From Lachnospiraceae bacterium (GTDB taxonomy: Bacteria > Bacillota > Clostridia > Lachnospirales > Lachnospiraceae), in the NCBI GenBank assembly GCA_017500935.1, contig JAFVXW010000011.1, positions 186,001-250,000 on the forward strand: a stretch of DNA of 64,000 nucleotides, given 5' to 3'. The position numbers and the translations under genes were made by a program. How positions within the stretch are numbered: position 1 is the first letter of the stretch; each line of letters starts with the position of its first letter. This document shows positions 7,789 through 16,573 of the stretch, piece after piece. Under the pieces are notes generated by a model that was not told the origin of the DNA, made no database searches, and saw only the letters and a list, made by a program, of their open reading frames with translations.

Positions 7789-8697
7789 TTATGCTTGTCT
7801 CTTCTTAGATATCCTGTCGATATTCCAACTTGATATTACCGGTTCTATTGAAACGCCATTCCAACGCCGCTCCATAATCCCCACATCTTCAGGCAATATA
7901 TTTTGGAAAGTGCTATCCATACTGGATATCTTCACTTCTTGTCCATCTATTTCCACAATACAATAAAGTGGTCTCTCATATAAAATAACATCTTTCAAAT
8001 AAGGATACTTATTATGTATTTCTTCTGTGTACGAAAACATTGGTTTCATACCATGCCATATATATGACATTGAATTTACTGTAAAATACGTAATACTGTC
8101 CACTGTTTTGATATCATCGCCATGATCATGTCCATTCATACACAGGAGTACCTTCTTAGTTTTCAATATTTCGCGTATAGCCCCTCTGTTGCTTACTCCA
8201 CGTTTTGGATACTCATTTACCAGACTATGATGGGAAAATATCACATAATTCATATCATCTCGTATCTCCCTCTTCAACCATTCAAATTCAGTCTGAGGAA
8301 TAATCGGATATGTATCTATCGTTTTATTATATAATCCTTTTTGATAGATTATCTCTACGTTTTCATGATTCATATAACATGAATTTAAAACTATGAACTT
8401 GGTTTTCTCAATTACAAAGGAATAAAACAGATCATTTCTTTTCCAAAAGTCTTTTAATTCTTCCATCCTGTAATGTTCGCAGTCGTGATTACCGACACAA
8501 GGATAAAATGGAACCGATAGATTACAAAAACTCTCTGCAATATGCATATTTTCCTTAATCGGACAACATAAATCGCCAAGTGATATTACAAAATTCAGCT
8601 TTTCTCTCTGTATCACGTCAAGTAATTTCTGTATTCTCTTGTCTGCATCAAATATATGATCATAATGTAAATCTGAGAAGACTAAAAAACGTATCAT
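7789..8697 (-). CDS. Calcineurin-like metallophosphoesterase
   Basis: 302 residues with the full set of metallophosphoesterase motifs in order: FSDLHYDH (about 7-14), GDLCC (about 41-45), GNHDCEH (about 69-75), FSHHS (about 153-157) and NGHDHGD (about 185-191). These supply two metal sites. There is no signal peptide, so it is cytoplasmic. The start has GAGGG seven bases before ATG. It is the first gene of a three-gene operon with the ATPase and the 292-residue protein; the gap to the ATPase start is 70 bp. The substrate cannot be told from sequence; cyclic nucleotides, phosphodiesters and nucleic acids are all possible. Confidence 0.85.
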   Translation of the reverse strand: MIRFLVFSDLHYDHIFDADKRIQKLLDVIQREKLNFVISLGDLCCPIKENMHIAESFCNLSVPFYPCVGNHDCEHYRMEELKDFWKRNDLFYSFVIEKTKFIVLNSCYMNHENVEIIYQKGLYNKTIDTYPIIPQTEFEWLKREIRDDMNYVIFSHHSLVNEYPKRGVSNRGAIREILKTKKVLLCMNGHDHGDDIKTVDSITYFTVNSMSYIWHGMKPMFSYTEEIHNKYPYLKDVILYERPLYCIVEIDGQEVKISSMDSTFQNILPEDVGIMERRWNGVSIEPVISSWNIDRISKKRQA

Positions 8698-8822
8698 CTG
8701 TATTCCCTCATAACATTTCCTTTAACCAAGGATTTTCAAGATATATTTTTATATTACTCATAAAATCTCCTTGTCTGCAAATTCTAATCTTTCTCTACAA
8801 CTTGCACCTTGTCACGATACAA

Positions 8823-9320
8823 TTATTTAGAAATTCGCATATGACATCTTCCCCAAGATTCGTCCTTAAATGTAAACGCATTTGTCACAAGACTGTCTTG
8901 AACAAATCCAACCTTAGAATAACACCTTTTCGCACTATCATTCGTATCAAAAACATTTAATTGCACTGATGATACTCCTGCAATATCAAATGCAAATCTT
9001 AACATTAAATTAATCATCTGAGTGCCATATCCTTTTCCTCTTAATTCATCGTTTACGATTACAAATTTTAGGAAACCAGAATTATTAGATACATTTACCG
9101 ATAAAACAAAGAACCCAACCTGTTCTCCATCCTCTTTTGTTGCAATATAGGCACAACCGCCCCAATCTTGAGCATCTTTATCTAATATCTCTTGCAATTT
9201 TTTAGAGGTCATTGGATAGGGAATTAAGTTTGCACACCATAAAGCATGAGTTCTTTCATTATTTACCCATTTTTGTAAATATTCATAATCTGTTAAAGGA
9301 ATATATGGTCTTAATCGCAT
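8823..9320 (-). CDS. GNAT family N-acetyltransferase
   Basis: A 165-residue GNAT protein. The N-terminus MRLRPYIPLTDYEYLQKWVN is typical of RimJ/RimL-like members. The acetyl-CoA loop is ELRGKGYGTQMINLML (about 93-108), and the C-terminal motif NVFDTNDSAKRCYSKVGF follows. AAGGGG precedes the ATG. It is followed by two further GNAT reading units on the same strand. Small-molecule or antibiotic acetylation is possible; the substrate is unknown. Confidence 0.85.
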   Translation of the reverse strand: MRLRPYIPLTDYEYLQKWVNNERTHALWCANLIPYPMTSKKLQEILDKDAQDWGGCAYIATKEDGEQVGFFVLSVNVSNNSGFLKFVIVNDELRGKGYGTQMINLMLRFAFDIAGVSSVQLNVFDTNDSAKRCYSKVGFVQDSLVTNAFTFKDESWGRCHMRISK

Positions 9321-9365
9321 ACTAATGCCCCTTATAAGCTGAAAGTTTCATGTCTTTAATTCAAA

Positions 9366-9893
9366 TTAAAAGTTATAAATTTCTCCTTCATATTCCATCG
9401 AACGCATCTTATTGCTACCATCAAGTTTTTGGAACTGACCATATTTAGTAAAGCGAAGACCGCATTTCTCCATAACATGACCAGAAGCTTTGTTCTGTTC
9501 CACATGGCTAGATGAAAACTTGACCACATCAAAGTGTTCATTAGCAAACTTCATCATTGCTTTAGTTGCTTCAGTAGCAAAACCATTCCCCCAACAGTCA
9601 TAGCGCAAATTATAGCCAAAACCCCAGAAGTCTCTTCTATCACTATCAGGACCAATACTTCCACTTCCAATAAGCAAACCATCTTCTTTTCGCACAAAAC
9701 CAAAATGGTATTCTTCATCTGGTTTCTGAAGCATAGTAAGCCACGCTACAACTGCTTCCAATGATGTGTATGTATTATAAACCATATGTTTTGCAACTCG
9801 TTCATCACTTACCCACTGATATACCGCTTCCGCATCGTCGATTTTAAGAGGTCGCAATATTAGTCTCTCTGTTTCAATGATATAATCATGCAT
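9366..9893 (-). CDS. RimJ/RimL-like GNAT N-acetyltransferase
   Basis: 175 residues. ETERLILRPLKIDDAEAVYQWVSDERV at the N-terminus and WGNGFATEATKAMMKFA (acetyl-CoA loop) are standard for this subfamily. HVEQNKASGHVMEKCGLRF matches its C-terminal motif. GGAGG lies seven bases before the ATG. These proteins acetylate ribosomal-protein N-termini or small molecules such as antibiotics; the sequence does not decide. It is one of three neighbouring GNAT genes in the element cargo. Confidence 0.85.
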   Translation of the reverse strand: MHDYIIETERLILRPLKIDDAEAVYQWVSDERVAKHMVYNTYTSLEAVVAWLTMLQKPDEEYHFGFVRKEDGLLIGSGSIGPDSDRRDFWGFGYNLRYDCWGNGFATEATKAMMKFANEHFDVVKFSSSHVEQNKASGHVMEKCGLRFTKYGQFQKLDGSNKMRSMEYEGEIYNF

Positions 9894-9957
9894 TTCCCTA
9901 CCTCCAGCAACTTCTAGTTTTTCTAACTGTTCTACATATTGGAATTTTTGGATATTG

Positions 9958-10895
9958 TTATCTTATCGTTTTATGCCAGAAACCAATGCTGTCTTCTGTA
10001 ATAAATCCTGCCGCATTATAGAACTTTCTTCTCCAATCATAAGAATTCACATAACATTTTTCAATACACTTTTCCTTACATTTGAGCATAACCCCATGCA
10101 TCATTGCTATTCCTATACCTTTGTGCCTGTATTTTTCTCTGGTACTGACAGGCTCTATAAATGCTGTTTTTGATTGTTCATCCACATAAACAAAGCAATA
10201 AGAGCAAACATCGTTTCTCTCATTGGAATTTTCATCAATAACAATACACTCAAAACTGTCTGGATACATTGACGAGTTTTTCCTCAAAATGTAGGGGTTC
10301 ATACCATTTCTGTAATCGGGAGCCTCAAGGTCTGGGTGAAAACCCAAATTACAGGCACTCCACTTATTCTCTTCGTCACCATATTCATCACCGTAGAGAA
10401 GTTTGAAACCTTCGGGCAAATCTACCGAAATGTTAATCTTCATGGGATATACATAGTTATCATAATCCTCCTCAGTCTGTCTTTCATAACCTGAAAGCAT
10501 AAGAATATCCTGTCTGTAAGTAAGGCTGTCATTTGCAATAACCCAAAAATCCACAGAGCCGTCCTCTTCCTTTTAAACAGGGGTAGGCAGTTTTGCTCAG
10601 CGTAGGCAAGAACGGTGCTAAAAAGGTGCTCAAATCCATTTTTAATACTCATATAAATTGCATCGCCGTCGGGAAGAATACAGGCAACGATTTCTTCGTT
10701 TTCTTCCCACAAAAAGATATATTCCACGGACTTTTTTCTACCGCCATCAACCTCTTGTGCTCCCATTCTGTAAATCAAGTCGTGGAGTCTTTCTGGTAGC
10801 CATGAAGTCATATTTCTATTCACCATATATTGATTTCTTAAGTATGCCTCAAGCCTTTGCAAATCCTTTTGCGGTTGGAATTTTCTTATTTTCAT
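9958..10895 (-). pseudogene. Two-domain GNAT acetyltransferase with a frameshift
   Basis: Two frames together give one protein of about 312 residues. The first runs from ATG 10895 (AAGGGG ahead; an upstream ATG at 10910 is less likely) and encodes the N-terminal domain. The second encodes the C-terminal GNAT domain with the acetyl-CoA loop REKYRHKGIGIAMMHGVM. The frames join at an A4 run on the minus strand (10571-10574, TTTT on the plus strand). One more A would give L-F-K-K-E-E-D-G-S-V-D-F-W and restore one reading frame. This is a real frameshift or a sequencing error in a homopolymer. If real, the gene is inactive. Confidence 0.75.
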
Positions 10896-11065
10896 AAAGC
10901 ACCCCTTCATTACTGTATATTTATCTGTTCGCTAATTTCAATTTTTTATTCCCCTCAATTCTATCACACTCACCATACCAATTCCACGAAATCGATCGAC
11001 TTTATACTAACCGTATACATTTTCTCCTCATTTTTAAGCCTAACATACAAAACATAAGTCCTGCT

Positions 11066-11117
11066 CATTTTCGACTCCACGAAGCCAGTATTTATAAGGC
11101 TTCCAGAGTCGAAAATG
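11066..11117. terminator. Long nested hairpin downstream of the relaxase gene
   Basis: The outer stem is 12 bp (CATTTTCGACTC at 11066-11077 with GAGTCGAAAATG at 11106-11117). The inner stem is 6 bp (GAAGCC/GGCTTC). It lies 19 bases after the relaxase stop. There is no clean T-run on the minus strand, so it may be a terminator or a structured DNA site such as a single-strand replication origin. Confidence 0.5.
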
Positions 11118-11135
11118 TTCACACTTTATGCTTTC

Positions 11136-12647
11136 TTATCTCTCCTCTCGCTTATTATCTTTTGCAGCCTTCCTGACTGATACGTCCTTCTGTTTCTGCT
11201 CCTGTTCCAGCCTCCTGGCAGCCAATTCCTTTAATACACTAATCTTTTCCTGCTGAGTAACAGGGTTCGGATTGCTGATTTCCACACCGTCCCACTGAGC
11301 CTGTTTACGGCGTATATCATCCAAAGCAGTTTTGGCATGTTTATATACAGTTTCTGCACTCTTGACACTGTCATATCCATGCATCTGTGGAATGTATTCC
11401 ATTTCTTTTCTGGTGGAATCAATCTGGTTCTGTAGACCGGCGATTCGTTTTTCGAGTTCTTTTCGTTCTTTACGGTGGAAAATATCCTTCGATGTCACAT
11501 CAAGCGCCTTCTCCAGTACAGCCTTCTGCTTCTGCAGGGCATAGATTTTACGATTACATCTGCTCAATTCCCGATGAATCGGTTCAATCTTCCGAAATGC
11601 CAGTTCTTCTTTTCTGGAATCTGGGCGAGGTCCTTTGCGCACAGCTGAATCTGATATCTCCACAGGCTTGACAGTTGATTCCACGGATTCTGTCTGTTCA
11701 GGTGCGTCTTTACTCATCAGTAGTTTCAGAAATTCTTTTAATACCTCAATCGCAAACAGCAGGAGTGTGGCGAACAGTTTAGGATTTTCTCCCTGAAGCT
11801 TGACAGATTCCGCAATCTTTTCTGTTATCTCCTCCTTTTTAAAGGCAGTGACTTCCTCATGAGTTCCACCTGCGATAAGTACTTGATCCACAGTCTGATT
11901 CCACTCTTTTCTCAATGCATTATCTGCACGGATTTCTTTTTCTTTCGGATTATTCTTTCCGATCTTCTTTGTAGGAAGATAAGGCCCAGATGGATCAAAT
12001 ACCTTCAATCGTTCTGCATCTTCCTTCACCATCCTGTTGATGATGCCGGTATACATTTCTTTCACATCATTTATAAACTGTTTTTCCTTGAAGCGGTCAT
12101 CCCTGGGACCAAACCATTTGATTTCATAGATTTCTCCTTTGGCAATCACATGGCATCCCGGACGCACGTTTCCCTGTTCATCCAGGATCTCCTTTTTCGT
12201 TCTCACATGTCTGCCTTCCTCATTATAAAACATATTACGGGAAGCATATTTAACTTCAGTCGTTTCCAGAACCTCTCTTTCCGAAAAAATCAGATGAATG
12301 TGATAATTGGTCTTTGACTTGTTATGATGCAAAGCAGAGGAACACTGCATTCCATACTTTTGTCGGAATTGTTCCGTAAATAGTTTCAATAATTCATTCG
12401 GATCTTCCTGCTGCAAGCTTTCCGGTAAAGCGATTACCAGCTCTCTGCCTTCAATACATGATCCTTTCTTCTGATTGCTGCGCCAGAAATCATACTGGGA
12501 CTGTTCCGACAAATGCTCCCAGAATTCCGGTTCAGCAGTATCATAAGTCGCATACAAATATTCCTGACGCTCCGGATTGCTGATATAATCAATCCTGCCC
12601 TGAACGCTGGTCAGCTTGGTAACCCTGACATAGGAACGTCTTGGCAT
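11136..12647 (-). CDS. MobA/MobL-type relaxase
   Basis: A 503-residue mobilization relaxase. The N-terminus has R-S-Y-V-R-V-T-K-L and GRIDYISNPERQEYL, and the HUH metal motif is N114-Y-H116-I-H118 (region HHNKSKTNYHIHLIF). Y30 or Y32 could be the nicking tyrosine. The C-terminal part (about 340-500) is charged and probably coiled-coil. It nicks oriT and stays bound to the 5' end during transfer. The start has AAAGGAG 14 bases upstream, a slightly long spacing. The nested-hairpin oriT candidate lies just upstream. The nearest type would be MOBQ-like or MOBP-like; I cannot settle which. Confidence 0.9.
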   Translation of the reverse strand: MPRRSYVRVTKLTSVQGRIDYISNPERQEYLYATYDTAEPEFWEHLSEQSQYDFWRSNQKKGSCIEGRELVIALPESLQQEDPNELLKLFTEQFRQKYGMQCSSALHHNKSKTNYHIHLIFSEREVLETTEVKYASRNMFYNEEGRHVRTKKEILDEQGNVRPGCHVIAKGEIYEIKWFGPRDDRFKEKQFINDVKEMYTGIINRMVKEDAERLKVFDPSGPYLPTKKIGKNNPKEKEIRADNALRKEWNQTVDQVLIAGGTHEEVTAFKKEEITEKIAESVKLQGENPKLFATLLLFAIEVLKEFLKLLMSKDAPEQTESVESTVKPVEISDSAVRKGPRPDSRKEELAFRKIEPIHRELSRCNRKIYALQKQKAVLEKALDVTSKDIFHRKERKELEKRIAGLQNQIDSTRKEMEYIPQMHGYDSVKSAETVYKHAKTALDDIRRKQAQWDGVEISNPNPVTQQEKISVLKELAARRLEQEQKQKDVSVRKAAKDNKREER

Positions 12648-12680
12648 ATTTTCGTATTTTTCTCCTTTATCTCGTGCAAC

Positions 12681-12764
12681 GAGCCCCCGGAGGGCGAAAT
12701 ACCTTTGTCATAAATCTTCAGATTTGTGCAAAGGGAGTATTTCGCTCTCAAACGCCGAGGGCTC
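12681..12764. other. Candidate oriT: nested inverted repeats
   Basis: Four concentric arms: GAGCCC (12681) with GGGCTC (12759), GCGAAATAC (12694) with GTATTTCGC (12737), CTTTG (12703) with CAAAG (12729), and AAATCT (12712) with AGATTT (12720). The structure lies between the relaxase and the primase/helicase genes. Position and structure suit an origin of transfer; no nick site can be assigned by eye. Confidence 0.55.
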
Positions 12765-12814
12765 TGGTCTCATATCGTTATGGGCGTTCCATAAATAATA
12801 AAATAATCTCTTTT

Positions 12815-12940
12815 TACGCGTATAAGCGTATATCCGTCATATTCGACTCTTGAAAATCTCTTGATTCCAGTACCTTTATACACATATACGCGTATTTTCG
12901 GACTTATTCTTTGTGTATACTTAATTGTCATCCGTGCGTA
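12815..12940. repeat. Iteron-like GCGTAT repeats
   Basis: GCGTAT occurs in TACGCGTATAAGCGTATA (12815-12832, two copies), in ATATACGCGTATTTT (about 12884-12898) and in GTGCGTATTTT (about 12933). Some are within ACGCGT palindromes. They lie directly downstream of the D5-type helicase gene. A replication origin for the excised element is possible. Confidence 0.4.
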
Positions 12941-14211
12941 TTTTTACAAACACTCCCACTGAGACTTTTAGCGCTCATAGGTTTTTCGGTATTGTCGTCA
13001 CACCATTTACAGTAAGCTGCATACAATGATTTTGATGTTGCCATCGTTCCTTTTTCCAGGCGAATATAACCTTCGGATTCCATAAAAGAAATAATATTGT
13101 TTCCATCTTCCATGGCTTCTCTCAAATTTCGTTCTGTTTTCGCACTGATTGTAAATTTATAATTGTTTTGTATAAGTCGCTCAAGCCCCTCCAAACACCA
13201 GTGAAAGATACCTTCTGTCTCAAGTCTTAATTTTTCTATAAGGAAAGGATCGTCCACCCGGTCTTTTGGTCTGTCTTTTGTTGTCAGTATCAACTGTCTT
13301 CGATAAAATCCATAGGACCTGTCATGAAGTGCACTCAGACTTCCATTCCCTAAGCCGAGGAATCTGACATAGAGCGTTCCCTGTACACTCTGTTGAGATT
13401 TACGTTCTATATCAATTTTATCTTCAAGAGTAACAATGGATTTGATATAATTCGTTTCTTCAAGTGCCTTCATCTTCATCTCATCATCTACCATGAGAAG
13501 CCGATGCTCCAGATCAGCTCTGGCAAAGCGATTTGTTTCTACCTTTTGAATACTGCTCATATTCATGTTGGTGCCAAGAATGCTCCTCATGACCAGGCTC
13601 ACTCTGGATTTACCTTCTCCACCTTTGCCAAGAATCAGCATCAGCTTCTGTGCCTTATTAGATGGGATCAGGCAATAACCCATATACTCCTGCAATGTGG
13701 GAATATCCTCTTCATCCAACAGATCTTTCAAAAAGGAAAGCCACGTTATCGGTTCACCCTTCTCCTGTATAAACTCAACCGGCAGTCTGTTCAGACAAAA
13801 TTCTTTTTCCTCTGTAAAACTTCCATCCAGAAAATAAGTACCATTCTTTACATGAATCCGATCCATCTGAATCGGCAGTTCTTCCGAATGAGCCTCCAGT
13901 CGGAGTACTTCCACCAACTGTTTTACTTTTTTTGAAATACCTTTTGTCAGAACCAGTTTTATCATCTGATAGATTTCTTTTTCTATCTCCTGATCTGAAA
14001 TCATCCCATCAAGCCCAAAGAAATTTCCATTGATACATTTCAAGGGTTTTCTCTGGAGAAAGCATTCACAAAACAGAATTTCATTGATCTGACCATCATC
14101 GAACCATTTCTCTGAATCTATGATTTTCTCAGGCTGAGATTCCATCACAGACACTGCTTCTTCCATCTGCTTGAGCGTCCCTTCTTCTATATTCATCCAA
14201 TCTTCCCGCAA
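12928..14211 (-). CDS. D5/P4-type superfamily 3 helicase
   Basis: 427 residues. Walker A is GKGGEGKS (195-202) and the Walker B region is RLLMVDDEM (about 238-246). RFLGLGNGSLSALHDRSYGFYRRQ matches the phage/plasmid primase-helicase (D5_N to SF3) family. It probably unwinds element DNA for replication after excision. The start is uncertain: TTG at 14211 or ATG at 14196. Both overlap the upstream primase gene, which suggests coupling. The C-terminus ends soon after KSLSGSV, earlier than many relatives, so a short tail may have been lost. Confidence 0.8.
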   Translation of the reverse strand: MREDWMNIEEGTLKQMEEAVSVMESQPEKIIDSEKWFDDGQINEILFCECFLQRKPLKCINGNFFGLDGMISDQEIEKEIYQMIKLVLTKGISKKVKQLVEVLRLEAHSEELPIQMDRIHVKNGTYFLDGSFTEEKEFCLNRLPVEFIQEKGEPITWLSFLKDLLDEEDIPTLQEYMGYCLIPSNKAQKLMLILGKGGEGKSRVSLVMRSILGTNMNMSSIQKVETNRFARADLEHRLLMVDDEMKMKALEETNYIKSIVTLEDKIDIERKSQQSVQGTLYVRFLGLGNGSLSALHDRSYGFYRRQLILTTKDRPKDRVDDPFLIEKLRLETEGIFHWCLEGLERLIQNNYKFTISAKTERNLREAMEDGNNIISFMESEGYIRLEKGTMATSKSLYAAYCKWCDDNTEKPMSAKSLSGSVCKNTHG

Positions 14212-14896
14212 TATTTTTCACCTCCCTCCCTTTCTCTGACATGAAACGAATTTGTTCCTCAAGGCTCCCGTTCAAAAGAATTTCAAGATAATTATCGATG
14301 ATCGGGATTTGACTGCTGGCATTGCAAAACTCGGTATTCCATTCTTCATCCATTTTTACCGGCGCATATTTCTTTTTAAGTTCCTCCAGGTACCGAAGAT
14401 AATCTGATAAAACTCGGATACAATATTGAACCCAATCATGAAATGTTTTTGCTGTCTGATATGGATTTCGTTCCACTCTCTTATGTGAAACCCTTTTCGA
14501 ACTTTTCTGTTTCTTTTCAATCGTAACCTCAAAATCTTCAGCCAGCTTTCTGGCTGCTTCGTAAGGTCTGATGCCAAACAATTTTTCCACAAAATGAATC
14601 ACATCACCTTTTTCTCCGCAGGCAAAACAATAATATCCCTTATCAATCTTCATACTCGGATGCCTGTCATTATGAAAAGGACAACATGCCATTCCGTTAC
14701 GATTCACTCTGATTCCATATTGCTCAGCTGCCTGTCTGGCACTGACTTTTTCCTTCACAGACTCAAAAATATTCATATATCCCTTGAAATCCGTGCTTTG
14801 ATTAACTATACTATTTACAGTACATTTTGAAATCGACTGCTCCGTATCTGTTGCCGCAGATATTACCGGAGTGGTCATTTCTTTTTTATCCTCCAT
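14129..14896 (-). CDS. CHC2 zinc-finger primase-like protein
   Basis: 255 residues. The DnaG-type CHC2 zinc finger is C72-x2-H75 ... C90-x2-C93 (CCPFHNDRHPSM ... YYCFACGEKGD), followed by VEKLFGIRPYEAARKLAEDF. There is no TOPRIM domain, so it probably works with the downstream SF3 helicase, whose gene it overlaps by about 80 bases. The ATG follows AAAGGAG inside the end of the mobC-like gene. The C-terminal half is helical and not recognised. Confidence 0.85.
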   Translation of the reverse strand: MEDKKEMTTPVISAATDTEQSISKCTVNSIVNQSTDFKGYMNIFESVKEKVSARQAAEQYGIRVNRNGMACCPFHNDRHPSMKIDKGYYCFACGEKGDVIHFVEKLFGIRPYEAARKLAEDFEVTIEKKQKSSKRVSHKRVERNPYQTAKTFHDWVQYCIRVLSDYLRYLEELKKKYAPVKMDEEWNTEFCNASSQIPIIDNYLEILLNGSLEEQIRFMSEKGREVKNIAGRLDEYRRRDAQADGRSSVCDGISA

Positions 14897-15221
14897 TCGT
14901 ATCTTCTCCTTTCAAACCGCCCAGGATAATGGAAATCAGTTCGATAATGTTTAAAAGTTCCTCATCCACTTTTTCACCTGCTTCAATCCTTTTTAGCTCC
15001 GTATGAACGGCAGTAAGTTCTGTTTTCAAAGCCTTATAAACTCTCGGATTTCCTTGCACCACCACATCCTGATTTAAGCAGCGGCGATAACAGTATTCCT
15101 GCTTAGGAAGTCCTGACAGCGCAACAGCCTTGTTAATGAGTTCATTTTCCTCAGGTGATACTCGAAACCCAACTGTAATATTTCTCCAACGGTTTTTGTT
15201 ATCTCTGTTTTTAGCTGACAT
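14886..15221 (-). CDS. MobC-like relaxosome accessory protein
   Basis: 111 residues from ATG 15221, which is preceded by AAGGAG at nine bases; a TTG at 15227 is the alternative. RNITVGFRVSPEENELINKAVALSGL is a ribbon-helix-helix-like segment, followed by KQEYCYRRCL, common in Firmicute mobilization proteins. It probably binds oriT and recruits the relaxase. The gene overlaps the integrase end by 11 bases and the primase start by 11 bases, so integrase, MobC and primase are read as one unit. Confidence 0.8.
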   Translation of the reverse strand: MSAKNRDNKNRWRNITVGFRVSPEENELINKAVALSGLPKQEYCYRRCLNQDVVVQGNPRVYKALKTELTAVHTELKRIEAGEKVDEELLNIIELISIILGGLKGEDTNGG

Positions 15222-16302
15222 TTTCAAAATCTCCTTTCCCTAAATCATCCAGTTTTTCTGCCATTTCTGTCTGTTTGGACGGAAACAGATGTGCATATTG
15301 ATAAGTGATATCGATACTTTCATGTCCTACTCGATCCGCAATTGCCACTGCTGAAAATCCCATATCGATCAGCAGACTGATGTGACTATGGCGAAGATCA
15401 TGAATCCGTATACGCTTTACCCCTGCCGCTTTAGCCCCTCTGTCCATTTCGTGATGAAGAAAGCTTTTGGTTATTGTGAAAATACGATCTTTCTTCTTCA
15501 ATCCATAAAGCATTCCCAGATATTCTTTCATCTCCTCGCACAAAAACTTTGGCATTTTAATGGTACGATTACTTTTCTTTGTCTTGGGAGAAGTAATCAC
15601 ATCCTGTCCTTTCAGACGCTGATAAGATTTACTGATTTTGACCGTTCCCTTAGCAAAATCAAAGTCTGCAGGAGTCAAAGCCAACAGTTCTCCTTCTCGA
15701 ATTCCGCACCAATAAAGCATTTCAAAGGCATAAAAGGAAACCGGCTTGTCCATTATTTCAAAAGAAAACTTCTTATATTCTTCCCTTGTCCAAAACAGCA
15801 TTTCCTTATGATCCTCACTTCCCATATTTCCTGCTTTAGCTGCAGGATTAGACCTTAAATCGTAATAACGTACTGCATGATTGAAAATAGCTGACAACTG
15901 ATTGTGTACAGTTTTCAGATATGTCGGCGAATAAGGCTTCCTTTTGTCATCGCGATATGCAAGCATTTCATTCTGCCAGGCAATAATTTCTTTCGTACCT
16001 ATTTCACCAATTTTCATATTTCCAAAATACGGAAGTATCTTGGTTGAAATAATATGCTCCTTTGTCAGCCACGTATTTTCTTTCAGCCGGTTCTTTACAT
16101 CATTGATATAAAGCTCCGTAAAAGCTGCAAAACTCATGTCAAGGTCTGAGGCATTCTGTAATTGGAATTTTCTTTCCCATTCCTGAGCTTCTCTTTTTGT
16201 AGCAAACCCTCTCTTACATTTCTGTTTACGCTCTCCCTTCCAGTTCACATACCTTGCCATAACATACCAGGTTCCATTGTTTTCGTTCTTAAATACCGGC
16301 AT
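15211..16302 (-). CDS. int: Tyrosine recombinase/integrase of element A
   Basis: A 363-residue phage/Tn916-type integrase. The N-terminal AP2-like arm-binding domain (GTWYVMARYVNWKGERKQKCKR, about 10-31) is followed by a SAM-like core-binding domain (about 60-160). Catalytic residues: R202 (WCGIREGEL), K225 or K240, H301-x2-R304 (HDLRHSH), H327 (GHES) and Y336 (TYQYAHL). It catalyses site-specific recombination between attP and the guaA 3' end. The excisionase gene ends one base upstream, and MobC overlaps the end. The AP2-like domain fits the TGTTATC arm repeats at both element ends. Confidence 0.95.
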   Translation of the reverse strand: MPVFKNENNGTWYVMARYVNWKGERKQKCKRGFATKREAQEWERKFQLQNASDLDMSFAAFTELYINDVKNRLKENTWLTKEHIISTKILPYFGNMKIGEIGTKEIIAWQNEMLAYRDDKRKPYSPTYLKTVHNQLSAIFNHAVRYYDLRSNPAAKAGNMGSEDHKEMLFWTREEYKKFSFEIMDKPVSFYAFEMLYWCGIREGELLALTPADFDFAKGTVKISKSYQRLKGQDVITSPKTKKSNRTIKMPKFLCEEMKEYLGMLYGLKKKDRIFTITKSFLHHEMDRGAKAAGVKRIRIHDLRHSHISLLIDMGFSAVAIADRVGHESIDITYQYAHLFPSKQTEMAEKLDDLGKGDFENVS

Positions 16303-16491
16303 TTACTCTTCCCCCCTTTCTGCCCCATAGAATCTTTCATAAAAATACTGGCGGTTCACACGCCCAGCGATTGTGATAAAACCTTTGGCTTTTAACTCTT
16401 CATTTAATTGCTTAATGATCTTGTAAGCATAAGGTTTCGACACACTCAGTTCCTGTGCCACATCGTCGGCACGAATAAATTTGTTTTCCAT
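16303..16491 (-). CDS. Excisionase-like winged HTH protein
   Basis: A 62-residue protein with FIRADDVAQELSVSKPYAYKIIKQLNEELK, typical of MerR-like excisionase/DNA-binding proteins encoded next to Tn916-type integrases. A strong AGGAGG precedes the ATG. It lies directly upstream of int and shares its promoter (16602-16630). The expected role is to direct the integrase toward excision. Confidence 0.85.
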   Translation of the reverse strand: MENKFIRADDVAQELSVSKPYAYKIIKQLNEELKAKGFITIAGRVNRQYFYERFYGAERGEE

Positions 16492-16573
16492 CTTTTCCCT
16501 CCTTTCTCACAAATTTTTGTTGCCGTTCTATCCGACAACAAATCCATACTTATCAGCATGGCATTAAACTTCT

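Noticed and set aside
10555-10600. Programmed -1 frameshift in the GNAT gene
   Set aside because: The site lacks a usable X-XXY-YYZ heptamer; slipping on TTT-AAA would enter a stop. A one-base deletion explains it better.
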